A DNA stretch of 64,000 nucleotides, from positions 372,001 to 436,000 of the forward strand of contig JAPFFF010000043.1 of assembly GCA_039105265.1 (NCBI GenBank), given 5' to 3'. This document shows positions 53,265 through 63,114 of this stretch, piece by piece (the first letter of the stretch is position 1; each line of letters begins with the position of its first letter). The translations under genes were made by a program, and so were the position numbers. The stretch is from Tritrichomonas musculus. Lineage: Eukaryota; Parabasalia; Tritrichomonadida; Tritrichomonadidae. A model generated the notes under the pieces. It made no database searches. It saw only the letters and a list, made by a program, of their open reading frames with translations, and had not been told where the DNA came from.

Positions 53265-55628
53265 TCAAATTTTTGTATTTTTTTCAATAAACTCAAGCTC
53301 TTTGTCTCTTTTTGAAATGATCATTGAATTGACACTGTCCGCAAGTTGATAAAAATTCTTTCTCATTTCATCCAATATATTTTCAAATGAAGGGCGATCA
53401 GAAGGATCAAACGAGAGGCACTTCGAGATCACATTGATGCAAAAAGAAGATATTGAAGGTGATTGAGAAGGCAGTGAAATTTTTTTCCCATTCAATTTGT
53501 CTTCGATTTCTTGATGAGGTAATGAGCCAGCAAACAGGAAATACAAAAGAACACCGAATGAATAAATGTCAGTTTTATTGTCGTATTTGTCTCCTTTAAT
53601 CATTTCTGGTGACATAAATTCAAGTGCCTCTGTTCCTCTTGATAATGAATCATTGACGAATGAGTAATCTTTGATTGCACTTTCTTTGATTTCAACCATT
53701 CCGAAATCAGCAATTTTTGTTTCAAAGATCGAATTAAACATGACGTTTTCAACTTTCAAATCACGATGCATCATTCCTCTCTTGTGCAGAAAACTCATTG
53801 CATGGACGATGTCAATCACAATTTTTGTTTTCATTGTGTTGTTTATCCTCACGCTCAGCAGATCGTTCAGTCCATATTCAATGTACTCATAATAGAGTGA
53901 AACTGTTGTCAACTGTTCCTCAGATGATTTGCTGATTCCATACGCCTGGCACAGGCACGGATGATTTGTACTGTAGATATCACTGTATTTTTGAAGAACT
54001 TTTTGAACATCTTTGGCAGTTGTCTGACCGCTTTTGTACTTGATGACTTTCTTGCAAATGTGACTCATGTCTCTGTTGTCAATGAGTTTGTATGTATAAG
54101 ATGTAGGACTTTCACCAATTAGGCCAAGGTTGGTGAAATTTTGTTCATCAAAAAAGAAAGATTCATTCGTTTTCAAATCTTGTGATGCTTTGGTTTTTAT
54201 GTCTGATTCATACTCAGAAAACTTTTCTCTCATTTCATCAGCTGCTTCTTCTCCGTCATTTTTCACTGATTGACAAACTAGAATTACTTCATTAATACAA
54301 TTTGAATCACTTCTATTTTGTGAATCATCAAAAATTATTATTTCACTTGCCTCCTCTAAACTAGTATTCATTGATTCACTGTCATTTTCTACTTTATTAA
54401 TATTATTTGATTCATCGTAATTTAATGATTTATTAGTGCTATTTGATTCATCGTAATTTAATGATTTATCAGTGCTATTTGATTCATTGTTGTTTAATGA
54501 TTTATCAGTGCTATTTGATTCATTGTTGCTTAATGATTTATCAGTGCTATTTGATTCATTCTTGTTTAATGATTTATCAGTGCTATTTGATTCATTCTTG
54601 TTTAATGATTTATCAGTGCTATTTGATTCATTGTTGCTTAATGATTTATTGGATTCGTCAGCATCATTGTCAATGCGCTTTTGATACTTCTGAAGCTGGT
54701 TTAAGTCAGTTTTCATTCCAAACTCAGTCAGTGCAAACTTGTCGTTTTTGAGTATTCGCGTAATCTCGTCAAACGAGGGACGATCGTTAGGATTTGGCTT
54801 CCAGCACTCCTCAATGAGCTCCCAGTAATGAATCGGTATCTCCTCTCTGTATTCAGGCCTTTTCCCGATTTCTGTGAAATTGACCAAATCTGCGTATTTC
54901 TTGCCAAAAGAAAAGTCGGCGATGTCAAATTTTCCGGTGAACATTCCATACAGAAAAATTGAATAGGTAAAAACGTCACTTTTGAAAGTTATTGATTCTC
55001 CCCCAATTTCTTCAGGAGTGAAAAATTTAATAGGAAGTTCAATGCCATCCGATTCAAAATTTAATTCGTTTTGAATGACAAATGAAAAAGTGGACAATTT
55101 TATGAGTGGCTCTAAATTATCATCTAGATAAACGTGATCCGGCATGTATTGGTGAAGTATATTGTTTTTATGGAGACGTTTCATTATGGCTGCAACTCCA
55201 TAAATGATTTTACTGCGCACTGTAGGATTAATTAAATTGTTATTTGCACCTTTTGAAAATATGTATTGTTTCATGAGATTTTTGAGTTGTCCATATTTTA
55301 AATATTCTGTTGCAACTAGTGCTGAACTTTGAATGTAATCTTCATCATAATGAACCTTAAATAATGAAAAAATTTTTGATACTTCTTCCCTTTGCAATGG
55401 CGATTGAACAGCTATAATTTTAACAACTCCTTTTAGATTAAAAATAGATGGTTGATTGAAAAATTCTTTAGTACCTTTTTTAACTTTGAAATATTTAGAA
55501 AATAAATATAAATTCAAAGCAACATTTATATGTTTTTTCTTGTCTAAAACTGGACATATCAAAGAGTGGGTGTGGATTTTACTTGATGTAATATCATAAT
55601 CTTCAATATTTATTTCTTTGGTAATCAT
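53265..55628 (-). CDS. tandem pseudokinase-kinase protein
   Basis: 787 residues. The first kinase-like domain (about 30-300) lacks catalytic residues: the HRD position reads LHQYMPDHVYL (Tyr161 for Asp) and DFG reads LSTFSF, but the C-lobe RPSFDEITRIL is kept. A linker of about 100 residues carries seven or eight 12-residue repeats (NESNSTDKSLNK type). The second kinase domain (about 500-770) looks active: lysine in ICKKVIK, HRDLKVEN (D623), ADFGM (641-643), SPEMIKG and RPSFENILDEM. The pseudokinase-kinase order resembles JAK architecture and suggests regulation in cis, by analogy only. Substrates are unknown. TCATTATA lies 9 bases upstream of the ATG. Confidence 0.9.
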   Translation of the reverse strand: MITKEINIEDYDITSSKIHTHSLICPVLDKKKHINVALNLYLFSKYFKVKKGTKEFFNQPSIFNLKGVVKIIAVQSPLQREEVSKIFSLFKVHYDEDYIQSSALVATEYLKYGQLKNLMKQYIFSKGANNNLINPTVRSKIIYGVAAIMKRLHKNNILHQYMPDHVYLDDNLEPLIKLSTFSFVIQNELNFESDGIELPIKFFTPEEIGGESITFKSDVFTYSIFLYGMFTGKFDIADFSFGKKYADLVNFTEIGKRPEYREEIPIHYWELIEECWKPNPNDRPSFDEITRILKNDKFALTEFGMKTDLNQLQKYQKRIDNDADESNKSLSNNESNSTDKSLNKNESNSTDKSLNKNESNSTDKSLSNNESNSTDKSLNNNESNSTDKSLNYDESNSTNKSLNYDESNNINKVENDSESMNTSLEEASEIIIFDDSQNRSDSNCINEVILVCQSVKNDGEEAADEMREKFSEYESDIKTKASQDLKTNESFFFDEQNFTNLGLIGESPTSYTYKLIDNRDMSHICKKVIKYKSGQTTAKDVQKVLQKYSDIYSTNHPCLCQAYGISKSSEEQLTTVSLYYEYIEYGLNDLLSVRINNTMKTKIVIDIVHAMSFLHKRGMMHRDLKVENVMFNSIFETKIADFGMVEIKESAIKDYSFVNDSLSRGTEALEFMSPEMIKGDKYDNKTDIYSFGVLLYFLFAGSLPHQEIEDKLNGKKISLPSQSPSISSFCINVISKCLSFDPSDRPSFENILDEMRKNFYQLADSVNSMIISKRDKELEFIEKNTKI
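54416..54650 (-). repeat. 36-bp in-frame tandem repeats
   Basis: Units such as TGATTTATCAGTGCTATTTG onward recur every 36 bases, six to seven times, encoding the Asn/Ser/Asp linker of the tandem kinase. Confidence 0.9.
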
Positions 55629-55924
55629 TATAATGATTTTATAAATTTTTATAATTTAATTCTATTGTGAAAAAATTGAATGAGTCGTATCAAAGCTAAA
55701 AAAAACGATATATTCAAATTTCAATGCTTTTAGAAATTTAATGTTTTATTTATATCTAAAAGAATATATAATTTATTGCAATATAAATAATTAATATGTT
55801 GAAAAAATAAAAATCGAAATACTATATTTCTTTTGTTTTATTTCTAAAATTTCAAAATTAATATGAATATGACATATTTGAAACTTATGAATAATTTATT
55901 ATTATTTATAAATTAATAATTAAG

Positions 55925-56362
55925 TTATGATGCAATACCGTGCTCTTTCAAGAAAGATGGCATAACATTGACAATTTGATTATACATATCATCAAATCCG
56001 CTTTCATCACCATACCATGGATCAGTTACACCACCATTTTTTTCATCAAATAAAACAAGTTTGGCTTTGGCATTTTCAGGTTTCATATTTTCTAACGTTT
56101 CTAAAACATCCGAATCAAGAGCTACAATCAAATCAAAATTGGAAAAATCAGTCTCATCTATTTGCTTTCCACAATGATGGCTGATGTCTATTCCGTGCTT
56201 TTTGCAAACAGATACTGATCTCTTATCTGGAGTGGATCCTTCCCATGCTGATGTACCTGCAGAATCATAATTGGCTTTATCAGGAAACATATAACGTGCT
56301 ATTCCCTCACATGCTGGCGAACGGCAAATATTTCCAAAGCAGACAAATAAAACATTTTTCAT
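55925..56362 (-). CDS. low-molecular-weight protein tyrosine phosphatase
   Basis: The P-loop CFGNICRSP (the CX5RS signature, with nucleophilic Cys and Arg) lies at the N-terminus, SAGTSAWEG follows, and the general acid is in VTDPWYGDE. All LMW-PTP catalytic residues are present. The frame extends to a TTG at 56398, but I choose the ATG at 56362 because ATATCACAA lies immediately upstream as an initiator-like word and because it gives the family's usual start MKNVLFVC and length (about 145 residues). It dephosphorylates phosphotyrosine or small phosphate esters in the cytosol. It is an isolated gene between kinase and CH-domain genes. Confidence 0.93.
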   Translation of the reverse strand: MKNVLFVCFGNICRSPACEGIARYMFPDKANYDSAGTSAWEGSTPDKRSVSVCKKHGIDISHHCGKQIDETDFSNFDLIVALDSDVLETLENMKPENAKAKLVLFDEKNGGVTDPWYGDESGFDDMYNQIVNVMPSFLKEHGIAS

Positions 56363-56788
56363 TTGTGATATAACGATCATCTTTCTCAGAAATTTCAATA
56401 AATTTTACTATTAAACTATTTATTCCCAATTATTTGATTAGGGAAGTATTTTTTAATATTTTTAAAATGTGTTTAAATTTCCTTTTTCTTTAGTGATCAT
56501 TGTATATTATTTGAATTTGAAATGGTATTTTGATAAAATATTTCTTTTTTTTTATATCATGATCAAAAGAAATTTATCAATAAAAAATATTTGTTTTTAT
56601 TTTTTTGAAAAATTTATATCATTCAAAATTAAGAAATTAATTTTTTTCTTTTAAAATTTGAAGGATTATTTATAAAATTGAATTAACTATTGAATAAATT
56701 GAATTATATAATCAATTATTTTTTTAAATAAATTTTAATCTGGAATAATTAGTAATGATGATGATATGAATTCATTTTTATTTTATAA
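56363..56788. other. divergent promoter region
   Basis: AT-rich spacer between the divergently transcribed phosphatase and CH-protein genes. TCATTTTTATT at 56773 is the initiator-like element of the latter. Confidence 0.4.
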
Positions 56789-58672
56789 ATGAGCACTCAA
56801 ACATCCCAATCTAATGAATGGATTCAATTACAAATCAATGTTTTCTCTCGTTGGGTACAAAATCAATTAAAAGATCAAACTAATGTTCATGTTGACAAAA
56901 TAACAAAAGATTTATCAGATGGAGTTGCATTAGTTGAACTTGCCAAGAAGCTTACACAAAAAGACACTCCACGCAACTGGTCCATATCCCCAAAGCGAAC
57001 TGTTGAAATGGTACAAAATTGTGATTTAGCAGTTGATATGTTCACTAAAGATGGTGTAAATCTTGTCGGAATCTCTGGAAAAGATGTCAACGACAACAAT
57101 GAAAAGCTTATTTTAGGTTTAATCTGGTCATTAATTTTACATTATTCAATTGGTAAATCAATTCATACCCAAAGTGTCAAAAACAACGATAGCACTGAAG
57201 AAAAAGCAATAAAGAATGAAACCAAAGTTCTTAAATCATGGGCAATTGAAAGGACAGAAAATTATCCAAATATTCATAATTTCATGCCTTACGAATTATC
57301 AATGTGCGCTTTGCTGGATTCTTACGTTCCGGAAAGGATCAACTATTATTCACTTGATCCAAAAGACACTGACCACAATGCAACTCTTGCCACAACTGTA
57401 ATGAATGACCTTGGAATCCCTATTTTAATTTATCCTGAAGATGTTAAGAATAACGATTCACGCATTGATGATAAAACATTGCTCACACAACTTTCTACAA
57501 TGAAATCGGTTTTAGAAGAGCAAGAATTAAACAAGGTTACATCAAGAAATGAAGAAATTCTTGAAGAAAAGACAGATGATGAATCTGACGATGAAGAAAT
57601 TGTACCAGACACTGATGACTTTGCAAACACACTCATTGAAGACAATGAAATTGAACAAGAATCAATGATCAAGTTTGATTCTGCTAATCAATCTGTAGAA
57701 AATGGCAATGATAATGATTTTGTCGATGACTTTGCAAACACACTTTTCGAAGACAATGAAATTGAGCAAGAATCAATGATCAAGTTTGACTCAGCCAATC
57801 AGTCTGTTGAAAATGGCAATGATAATGATTTTGTCGATGATTTTGCAAACACACTTTTCGAAGACAATGAAATTGAGCAAGAATCAATGATTAAGTTTGA
57901 TTCGGCTAATCAATCAAATGAAACAAGCAATAGCCAACAACTTGTCGATGACTTTGCAAACACACTTTTCGAAGACAATGAAATTGAGCAAGAATCAATG
58001 ATCAAGTTTGACTCAGCCAATCAATCTGTTGAAAATGGCAATGATAATGATCTTGTCGATGACTTTGAAAACACACTTTTCGAAGACAATGAAATTGAGC
58101 AAGAATCAATGATCAAGTTTGATTCAGCTAATCAATTTATTGAGAGAAGTGCAATTGCACAATTCTCGGAAGATTTCACAAACGCAATTTTTGAAGACAA
58201 TGAAATTGAACAAGATTCAATGATCAAGAATGAGTCAGCTAATCAACGTGATGAACAACAAGACAATCATCCAATTAAAGATGAGTTTTCAATCAATTTA
58301 TTCAGAAATGGATCACAAGACAAGGAAGACTTATTCCAGCCACAACCAGACTTTGTCAAAAAATCTGTCGATCAAATTGCCACTCCTTTATTGGAGGACA
58401 ATTTGCTCGAAGATGATTCATTAAAGGTTGATTCTAAAAATGAAAAGAAAAGATCATCAAAGAGGAAATATCATAAACTTCATCAAAAACATGATGATTC
58501 GTTCTTTGATTATCTATTCAATAATGTCCTTATGCCATACGAAACAATTTACAATACCCAAGGAAATTCGATTTATCCATATGGCAGAGTTATGATGTTA
58601 AATTCACCAATAACTCCATTTTATTATTATGTTGATTATAGCAGACACTTTATTAATAGATATTTGAAATAG
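56789..58672 (+). CDS. double calponin-homology domain protein with 37-residue repeats
   Basis: 627 residues. Residues about 8-118 form a CH1-type domain (WIQLQINVFSRWVQNQLKD, LSDGVALVELAKKLTQKD, NLVGISGKDVNDNNEKLILG, LIWSLILHYSI) and about 135-240 a CH2-type domain (ALLDSYVPERINYYSLDPKD). The pair resembles the actin-binding module of alpha-actinin/filamin-type proteins, so binding to F-actin is likely. The rest is not spectrin: six tandem 37-residue acidic repeats (DDFANTLFEDNEIEQESMIK then FDSANQSVENGNDNDFV) occupy about 275-495, followed by a basic patch and an aromatic C-terminus. TCATTTTTATT is 16 bases upstream of the ATG. Confidence 0.88.
   Translation: MSTQTSQSNEWIQLQINVFSRWVQNQLKDQTNVHVDKITKDLSDGVALVELAKKLTQKDTPRNWSISPKRTVEMVQNCDLAVDMFTKDGVNLVGISGKDVNDNNEKLILGLIWSLILHYSIGKSIHTQSVKNNDSTEEKAIKNETKVLKSWAIERTENYPNIHNFMPYELSMCALLDSYVPERINYYSLDPKDTDHNATLATTVMNDLGIPILIYPEDVKNNDSRIDDKTLLTQLSTMKSVLEEQELNKVTSRNEEILEEKTDDESDDEEIVPDTDDFANTLIEDNEIEQESMIKFDSANQSVENGNDNDFVDDFANTLFEDNEIEQESMIKFDSANQSVENGNDNDFVDDFANTLFEDNEIEQESMIKFDSANQSNETSNSQQLVDDFANTLFEDNEIEQESMIKFDSANQSVENGNDNDLVDDFENTLFEDNEIEQESMIKFDSANQFIERSAIAQFSEDFTNAIFEDNEIEQDSMIKNESANQRDEQQDNHPIKDEFSINLFRNGSQDKEDLFQPQPDFVKKSVDQIATPLLEDNLLEDDSLKVDSKNEKKRSSKRKYHKLHQKHDDSFFDYLFNNVLMPYETIYNTQGNSIYPYGRVMMLNSPITPFYYYVDYSRHFINRYLK
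57617..58285 (+). repeat. 111-bp in-frame tandem repeats
   Basis: Six units of 111 bases built on GACTTTGCAAACACACTTTT and GAAATTGAGCAAGAATCAAT. Units 2-5 are nearly identical at the DNA level, the last is diverged. Confidence 0.92.
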
Positions 58673-59201
58673 AAAATTATGTAATAATAAATAATACCAG
58701 ACTTAGATCAATTTTATTTATTTATTTCATTGAATTTATAGTTATAAAAGTAATTATTAATAATTATTTCGAAAGTATCACAATAGCAGCATGATATAAT
58801 CAACAATAGCAGCATGATAAATGATTAACCGAGGTAAAGGTATAATTTCAACCATTTCTCAATTCTTTTTTTTCCCTTGAAATGTATCAAAGCAAGTTTT
58901 CTAAAATTCTAATTCAGAATTTAAATATTATTAAAAAGAGGGATGAAAAATATATTGATATTAACACAATCTTTTGGATAGAGTAATAGAAATTAAATGT
59001 GCATATTTATAGTTTTGGTTATTTTTATCTATTGTTTGTGCATTCATGATAAAGCTATTATGAATTAATAAAATTATATTTATTATAAACTTATGTTTTT
59101 TTTTTTAAAAAAACTATTGGTAGTCACGTAAACACATGTATGTGTAATTGACACGAAATCAATACATATATATAGTTAAACTGGCTTTATATTTGGCTTA
59201 A
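58673..59201. other. intergenic
   Basis: AT-rich. A short direct repeat CAATAGCAGCATGATA occurs twice at 58782-58819. No gene. Confidence 0.5.
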
Positions 59202-59658
59202 TTATACGTTTTCTTTTTTTAGAAGAGAGTAAAGGAGATTTCTTTGAGGAGCTTTAATTTTTCTGTTTATTGAACGGAAAATGTTTAATTTGCTGAAACT
59301 ATGAAGAACGATTTCTGAGTCAATTCCTTCAGCCATTTTGAATGAATTCTGATGCATTTCATCAACATTTTCATCAAATGCTGGTCTTTTATTCGCTTCA
59401 AAAGACATGCATTTCTTGATAAGGTTAATATTGAACGATGAAATCGCAATTGCTAGCCTCTTCAGGGCCAACTGTTCCATTTGATTCGATACCATTAAAT
59501 AAAAATTTTATTTGTTTGAGAAAATCAACTTTTGGAGGAACAGCCAGTCCTTCTATCATGAAACCTAAGAATTCAGAAAAGTCAAGTCTTCCACAGCCAT
59601 TTTTATCAAATTTAGCAAAAAGTCCATATAATTCTCTTTGACTATTTGTTAGAGTCAT
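59202..59658 (-). pseudogene. chimeric remnant: EF-hand N-terminus joined to kinase C-lobe
   Basis: The first frame, from the ATG at 59658, encodes an EF-hand-like module (YGLFAKFDKNGCGRLDFSEF then LGFMIEG) with a Ca-binding loop DKNGCGRLDFSE. After TVGPEE the EF-hand reading ends. In the neighbouring frame a kinase C-lobe end starts (ISSFNINLIKKCMSFEANKR then PAFDENVDEMHQNSFKMAEG), closely related to the end of the tandem kinase at 53265. The two partial genes overlap in different frames and each lacks its other half, so this is a fusion of debris and not a functional Ca-regulated kinase. Confidence 0.7.
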
Positions 59659-59720
59659 TTTAAAAACTAATTATGAGAAGATATATTCAATTTGGTTTTA
59701 CTAAAAAACCATTCAATTCT

Positions 59721-59765
<45 letters not shown>

Positions 59766-60314
59766 CTATTTTCTTGTGTGCTGTTGATGTAACAATTTGG
59801 ATTTTTTTCAATTTCTTTTTTATATAAGAAAAGAACATCCTTGAGTTGGTTCCATATAATTTGAGCAAATTATTGAAAGCATGATTATTGAAGAATTCTG
59901 AAATTTTAATTAGATGAGAAACCAAATAAAAGCGATTCAAAAATACCATATTGGTTAAATTCACTTTCATTTTCATGTGATTATTTCATTTCTTTAATGA
60001 ATTATGAAAGTTAATCTTTGTCCTCAAGCTTCAAATATTCGTTGTGAATATTTTCGAACTTTTTATCTTGATTAATCTTTTATTTGAAAAAAAAAAGAGA
60101 AGAAAGAACTTTAAGCAACAAACTGAAGCATAAATTATTTATAATATATTTTTTTATATTTTAAAAATAAATAAAAATAATGATTTATTGATTGTAAAAC
60201 GTTAAAAATGCTTCATATTAAATAAATTCTCATCCATTCAATTTATATGTTTCAATTGAAAATTGTGAAAAAAAATCGTAAATTTTCAATGAGATTTCAA
60301 TTTAAAAAAAAAAA
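59659..60314. other. intergenic with 42-base poly-T
   Basis: A T run spans 59724-59765. A minus-strand frame next to it (59713-59976) reads NMVFLNRFYLVSHLIKISEF before a lysine homopolymer, looks partly coding, but has no family I recognise. The right edge holds TTTCAATTT as an initiator-like word before the ATG at 60315. Confidence 0.5.
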
Positions 60315-61559
60315 ATGGCCACGAGAGTCCTTCAAGGAGTTGAAAGAATTTGGGCAACACCTGAATATGGAACATCTGTTCAATTATCTGTAAAATTAGC
60401 AGATGAGCATTTAATTCCAAAAGTTATCTCAAATTTTAAAAAGATCTTTTATGCAACTAAACTGAAAATTGTTGATGACTCATTTAAACAATTAATAATT
60501 GATGATAACGATATTATAGTACATAAAATGCCCAATTACATTCAAAGTTGCAAAGTTGCCTGTCAATGGATGTTTGATCATCATTCAGTTGATTTAAGCA
60601 AAACATTATGCAACATAGCATCCAACGATAACATAGTTGTTATAAACGCAAATCACTCAGTACATGATGCTGGCTATACCTACAAAGCCTTACAGCATTG
60701 CCTTGATGTTGATCTCCCCAAAATGCCAATTTTTCCTCTTCCGACGTTTGAAGCGTACAAAAGTGAAATAGAAGAGGTGAAACAAAAAGGTGAATTTGCC
60801 AAATATGCCAAAATTCCATCAGTACCAAATGATCTCAATAACAAATTTTTGGCGCCAAAAAACACAAATTGGTCGTACAAATCGTTTGAAGTTCCAATGA
60901 GCCAAATTTGCTGTTATGACAAAAAAAATCAAAAACCGATCGGATTGACTGAATTTATGTGGACAGGGCTTGGAATATCAATTGGCTGCTTAATGAACAA
61001 CATAGATCAAATCGGGGCAACGTTGATTGTTGACCTTCGCAGAGTCATTTGCCCTCAAAAAGTGGATTGGTCATATGGGGTGACCCCAGGTGCCCCAAAT
61101 TTTGTGGTCCACACTTCACCTTCAATGAGAGTTTTTGATGTGATGAAAAATTTCAGATGTCAAATTGATGCTCTTCAGAAAAATGACGGTTTTGTCAAAC
61201 AATTGATTGCCCAGTTTTCTCAAGAACCGTCAAACAGTAAAGACATTGTCGCTGGTCTGTCAAATGCTGGACCAATGAAGTTCAAACTGCCAATTAAAGA
61301 TTTTTATTTGAAATCAACCGATAACGGTTTTGGCAATGATTCATCGTTCTTTGTGTTTTCATACTCAAAAATTTCAAATAACAGAAACGATTTCGTTGCT
61401 CAGATGAGAACTGCGCCGGCATACATAACACGGCAGACGGAGGCAGCTTTGTGGGGATCATTCAAGTATTGGCTGACAAATGTTTCTCCTGACAAATCAA
61501 TTAAAGAGGCTTATAATGAAATGAAAAAAGTGCAATCATTGATTGCTAATAATTTCTAA
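60315..61559 (+). CDS. HxxxD acyltransferase (condensation/AATase-like fold)
   Basis: 414 residues. The segment INANHSVHDAGYTYKAL has the catalytic HxxxD(x)G motif (H114, D118, G120) of the CoA-dependent acyltransferase superfamily (alcohol acetyltransferases, wax-ester synthases, NRPS condensation domains). A DLRRV segment near 248 corresponds to the conserved P/D-LR strand of AATase/WS-type enzymes. The N-terminal LQGVERIWATPEYGTSVQLS replaces the usual substrate-side strand. The acyl donor and acceptor are unknown. No signal peptide or membrane span. The second His of HHxxxDG is replaced by Asn (NHSVHD), with the essential one retained. Start is set by TCAATTT and the A-run before the ATG. 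Confidence 0.75.
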   Translation: MATRVLQGVERIWATPEYGTSVQLSVKLADEHLIPKVISNFKKIFYATKLKIVDDSFKQLIIDDNDIIVHKMPNYIQSCKVACQWMFDHHSVDLSKTLCNIASNDNIVVINANHSVHDAGYTYKALQHCLDVDLPKMPIFPLPTFEAYKSEIEEVKQKGEFAKYAKIPSVPNDLNNKFLAPKNTNWSYKSFEVPMSQICCYDKKNQKPIGLTEFMWTGLGISIGCLMNNIDQIGATLIVDLRRVICPQKVDWSYGVTPGAPNFVVHTSPSMRVFDVMKNFRCQIDALQKNDGFVKQLIAQFSQEPSNSKDIVAGLSNAGPMKFKLPIKDFYLKSTDNGFGNDSSFFVFSYSKISNNRNDFVAQMRTAPAYITRQTEAALWGSFKYWLTNVSPDKSIKEAYNEMKKVQSLIANNF

Positions 61560-62024
61560 TTATATAAACAATTTTTTTTAATTTAATTAAATATTCATTA
61601 TTTGATTATTCTCATAAAAAAAATATTTCTTTAATTTTGTGTTCAATGATGGTCAGTGCTGAATAATTAATATAATGGTGGCACTTTTTTGGAGATTATC
61701 TTTGACAAAGTTGACATCGTTATTTCAACATTACAATCAAAGAAATATTTCTTTGAAAGTGAACATCAAAACAAATGTAACATTTGATTTTCTACCGTCT
61801 TTGATTCAACGTTAAATCAACTTTGTATATGAATATTAAAATTTGTAATAATCAAATATTTTTTATATTCAGCTTTTATAAAATGGAAATTAGTTATTGA
61901 TATTGTTTTCTTTATAAAAAAAAATCATTTCTTTTATATTATCAACATTTTTTATATTTAATCATTTGCAAAAAAAAAATAATGTCCAACAAAATATTTT
62001 AAGTAATAAGAATATAAATAAGAA
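61560..62024. other. intergenic
   Basis: AT-rich, no gene. ATAAATAAGAAA immediately before the tRNA is shared with the second tRNA copy. Confidence 0.5.
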
Positions 62025-62096
62025 ATCGGCATCGTTGAACGGTTAAGACAAGTGGTTTTCAACCTCAAAATCGGGGTTCGACTCCCCGTGCCGATA
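62025..62096 (+). tRNA. tRNA-Glu (anticodon TTC), copy 1
   Basis: Acceptor ATCGGCA/TGCCGAT pairs fully. The D stem is GTT/GAC with GG in the loop, the anticodon loop is TTTTCAA (TTC), and the T arm is CGGGGTTCGACTCCCCG with a perfect B box. Discriminator A, then ATTTTTTT as Pol III terminator. The anticodon stem AGTGG/CCTCA has a T-T and an A-A mispair. The GGTTAAGACA stretch resembles bacterial tRNA-Glu more than the usual eukaryotic form. Confidence 0.75.
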
Positions 62097-62139
62097 TTTT
62101 TTTGATTTTTTTTTTTTTACTGAAAATATTTAAATGTTT

Positions 62140-62760
62140 TCACCAAATGATTGGTAGTGGTTCTGTTAATGGTGAATTAATTGGTTCATAAGAAAGATTT
62201 AGTTTCTCTTCATTGTTCATTATATTCATTCGATGTTCGTTTTGATCTTTCTTATTAATTGGATGAGACCTTAAAAATCGATCAAGTTTCTTTCGTTTGA
62301 TTTCGAACTTGATAAATTTAAGATCTTTAATTCGTGCAATTTCTCTTCGACTATTTTTGTTGATATCTATATTTAGTCGTTCTTCAAATGTTTCATAATC
62401 ATTCGTCATTTGGATCCATTTTTCGACTAAGCATGAATCATGTTTCATCATTTGAGGAGAAATCGATACAATTTTATTTTCATTTGTTATTTGATAATCA
62501 AAAAAAGTTTTTGAAATATCAAGAACTTGACCTTTAAATATGTAAGTCGAATCTTCAGGATAAACACGTGTTAATATTGATATACAACTTCTAATATTCA
62601 ATTTAATATGTTTTATTCGAACACAAGGTTGATAAACATATATTGTTATGTTATCTTCATCAAAATCATTTTTCTCTATAAAAAATGAACTATTTTTAGA
62701 ATATGCACCTATTTGTTGATTGTATCCTTGATGGATATCTTTTTCTCCTATCTGCATCAT
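62140..62760 (-). CDS. protein with ubiquitin-like domain
   Basis: 206 residues. Residues about 38-100 (IYVYQPCVRIKHIKLNIRSC then RVYPEDSTYIFKGQVLDISK then FFDYQITNENKIVSI) follow the ubiquitin beta-grasp pattern, including the F-x-G-x-x-L core and D/NxxIxxxxxI ending. There is no C-terminal GG, so it is not a conjugated modifier. The C-terminal part is lysine/arginine-rich and helical. The gene lies between two tRNA-Glu copies on the opposite strand. It may be an adaptor, function unknown. Two adjacent ATGs start it (MMQIGEK). Confidence 0.6.
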   Translation of the reverse strand: MMQIGEKDIHQGYNQQIGAYSKNSSFFIEKNDFDEDNITIYVYQPCVRIKHIKLNIRSCISILTRVYPEDSTYIFKGQVLDISKTFFDYQITNENKIVSISPQMMKHDSCLVEKWIQMTNDYETFEERLNIDINKNSRREIARIKDLKFIKFEIKRKKLDRFLRSHPINKKDQNEHRMNIMNNEEKLNLSYEPINSPLTEPLPIIW

Positions 62761-63042
62761 TAAAAAATGAACATTTTTATCACAAATAAATTGAATTCAA
62801 AAAAAGTCATTTTTTTATATTTTTAAAGACAGACACATTCCATCTTGAAATCGTAGTGATGTGACAAATAAGATTTGAAATTCGAATTACTATTTATTTA
62901 AATTGTTATAATCATATTTTGCCCATTTTATTGTTAGAAACATTATTTTCTTCAGTAATTCAAAACATCCAATTCAAAATTATATAAAAATATTTAGAAT
63001 TAATAAATAATATATAACGTGTGAGAATTATATAAATAAGAA
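62761..63042. other. upstream region of ubiquitin-like gene
   Basis: AT-rich, no gene. Ends with ATAAATAAGAA leading into the second tRNA copy. Confidence 0.4.
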
Positions 63043-63114
63043 ATCGGCATCGTTGAACGGTTAAGACAGGTGGTTTTCAACCTCAAAACCGGGGTTCGAC
63101 TCCCAGTGCCGTTA
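63043..63114 (+). tRNA. tRNA-Glu-like (anticodon TTC), copy 2, degenerate
   Basis: Same sequence as 62025-62096 with five or six changes. The acceptor stem has a T-T mispair (ATCGGCA/TGCCGTT) and the T stem a G-A mispair (CGGGG/CCCAG). The anticodon-stem T-T mispair is shared with copy 1. The 5' flank (ATAAATAAGAA) and poly-T 3' end are also shared, so the duplication included flanks. Probably a decaying copy. Confidence 0.55.

Noticed and set aside
54443-54751. Plus-strand repetitive ORF (IHCCLMIYQCYL)
   Set aside because: Antisense of the 36-bp tandem repeats in the tandem kinase linker.
59713-59976. 87-codon ORF ending in poly-lysine
   Set aside because: The lysines come from the 42-base T run on the plus strand; the remainder matches no family I know.
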